DNA of 64,000 bases from Heterotrichella gracilis (Eukaryota > Sar > Xanthophyceae > Tribonematales > Xanthonemataceae), in the NCBI GenBank assembly GCA_032358255.1, contig JAULBX010008883.1, positions 1 through 64,000 on the forward strand, in the 5' to 3' direction. The notes beneath the pieces were generated by a model. It worked only from the letters and a program-made list of their open reading frames with translations, ran no database searches and was not told the origin of the DNA. Both the position numbers and the translations under genes were made by a program. Positions within the stretch are counted from its first letter, which is position 1; each line of letters opens with the position of its first letter. Of the stretch, positions 63,291 through 64,000 are shown piece by piece.

Positions 63291-63770
63291 ATGACTTTCT
63301 GCACCATCTGCCCACGCAGGATGTTCCCAGCGTCTTGTGCTTGCTCTTGACGATGCTTTTGCACCTATCCATACCACACAGCTAATTAATCTGCTGCGCA
63401 AAGTCCCTGGACACCCCCCCCCACTCAGCGGGCCCCGAGCTTGTTAATTAATGTTGCAAAAACCCTAAACCCTTAGCCTGAGGGTATTTGGTACCCATGG
63501 AACTCATAAGCATCTGCTGACAAAATTGCAATTGCGATAACATTGCACATACAGTGCCACATATTCTTGCCGCAAGCGGCATGAAGCACGCCTCAAATCA
63601 CCACGTTGCGTTTTGGAATTATTGCACATTTTGCACTGCAGCACATATTGCCCTAATGCCACATCATGGAGGGCACACATGGATGCACACGTGGCCATGT
63701 AGGCAGCCTGGCCATACAGGACATATGTGTGCACAGATGCCGCAACATCCTTTGGCCGTATGCGTCTTAC
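63291..63770. other. Intergenic, no gene seen
   Basis: No supported exon. It contains a C-rich run at 63410-63425 and a CCCTAAACCC motif near 63460. Confidence 0.5.
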
Positions 63771-63948
63771 CTCGCAGTCAGCCAAGTGGCAGCGCTGCAG
63801 CATGGCCCGCTGTACGTGTGCCGCCTGCATCGCCTCTGCGCGCTGCTGTTGCTGCTGCATGGCATGCTCCTGCACCTGTTCCACCTGAGTCTGCCTAATG
63901 GACTGCAGCTGGGGGGAGTCCATGCCCTTCCAATGGTCACGGCGCACC
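63771..63948 (-). CDS. Single exon of a gene running off the right edge
   Basis: An acceptor at 63949 and a GTAAGA donor after 63771 bound 178 bases, phase 2 in and phase 0 out. The encoded segment starts VRRDHWKGMDSPQLQ, then a Gln/Glu/Ala-rich stretch (QTQVEQVQEHAMQQQQQR) likely to be coiled coil, and ends LQRCHLADCE. I do not recognise the product. It may be an upstream exon of the MYND gene or a separate gene. Confidence 0.55.
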
Positions 63949-64000
63949 CTGCAGATGCCAATGAGTCTGTCTGTCAGCCATAGATATCTAGCTGGACCAC

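Overview
This is nuclear DNA from a eukaryote, most likely a chlorophyte green alga. The genes are broken into many short exons joined by GT-AG introns whose reading phases close up exactly. They lie on both strands with no operons. The gene set is plant- or alga-like: a nuclear-encoded photosystem II 5 kDa subunit (PsbTn) with a bipartite plastid and lumen presequence, a plant-type SNF2/RING helicase, a plastid-type GNAT acetyltransferase, a papain-type protease with a granulin-like tail and a BET protein. Short (TTTAGGG)n plant-type telomere-like motifs are scattered through introns and spacers. I cannot name the species. No rRNA, tRNA, CRISPR array or autonomous transposon was recognised.

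Layout, left to right. 0.8-1.9 kb (-): pieces of an unrecognised gene with an acidic tract. 2.8-7.7 kb (-): a secreted protein with two lipase-3 domains, the first lacking the catalytic serine. 9.5-10.2 kb (+): a 3' fragment copy of the kinase gene at 25 kb. 11.6-20.0 kb (-): an SNF2 helicase with an embedded RING. 20.7-25.4 kb (+): a FAM20-like kinase. 27.4-29.8 kb (-): a papain-family protease. 30.3-31.2 kb (+): a small HAKAI-type RING protein. 31.6-34.0 kb (-): a DEAD-box RNA helicase. 34.6-36.5 kb (+): DPH5. 37.3-37.9 kb (+): PsbTn. 38.5-42.6 kb (-): a membrane-anchored alpha/beta hydrolase. 44.6-47.9 kb (-): an RRM protein with a NELF-E-like layout. 48.8-50.1 kb (+): a GNAT acetyltransferase. 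50.8-52.8 kb (-): a BET bromodomain protein. 53.6-62.4 kb (-): a long MYND-finger gene with an in-frame stop codon. 62.2-63.3 kb: an inverted pair of related fragments. Right edge: one exon of a gene running out of the window.

Most genes are unrelated housekeeping genes, not one pathway. Several act in nuclear gene expression (SNF2/RING, BET, NELF-E-like, HAKAI). Others act in translation (DPH5, DEAD-box), secretion or vacuole (lipase, protease, FAM20-like kinase) and the plastid (PsbTn, GNAT). No dedicated multi-gene system such as a defence island or biosynthetic cluster is visible.

The most striking feature is structural. At least six times an intron carries a partial copy of the neighbouring exon edge, often with its splice acceptor. 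Examples are in the lipase, SNF2, NELF-E-like and MYND genes. There are also two GC-AG introns, a 27-unit CA repeat running into a splice donor, a perfect 71-bp inverted repeat in an intron and a perfect 40-bp palindrome. Exon boundaries given below were read by eye from splice signals and phase; no transcript evidence was available.
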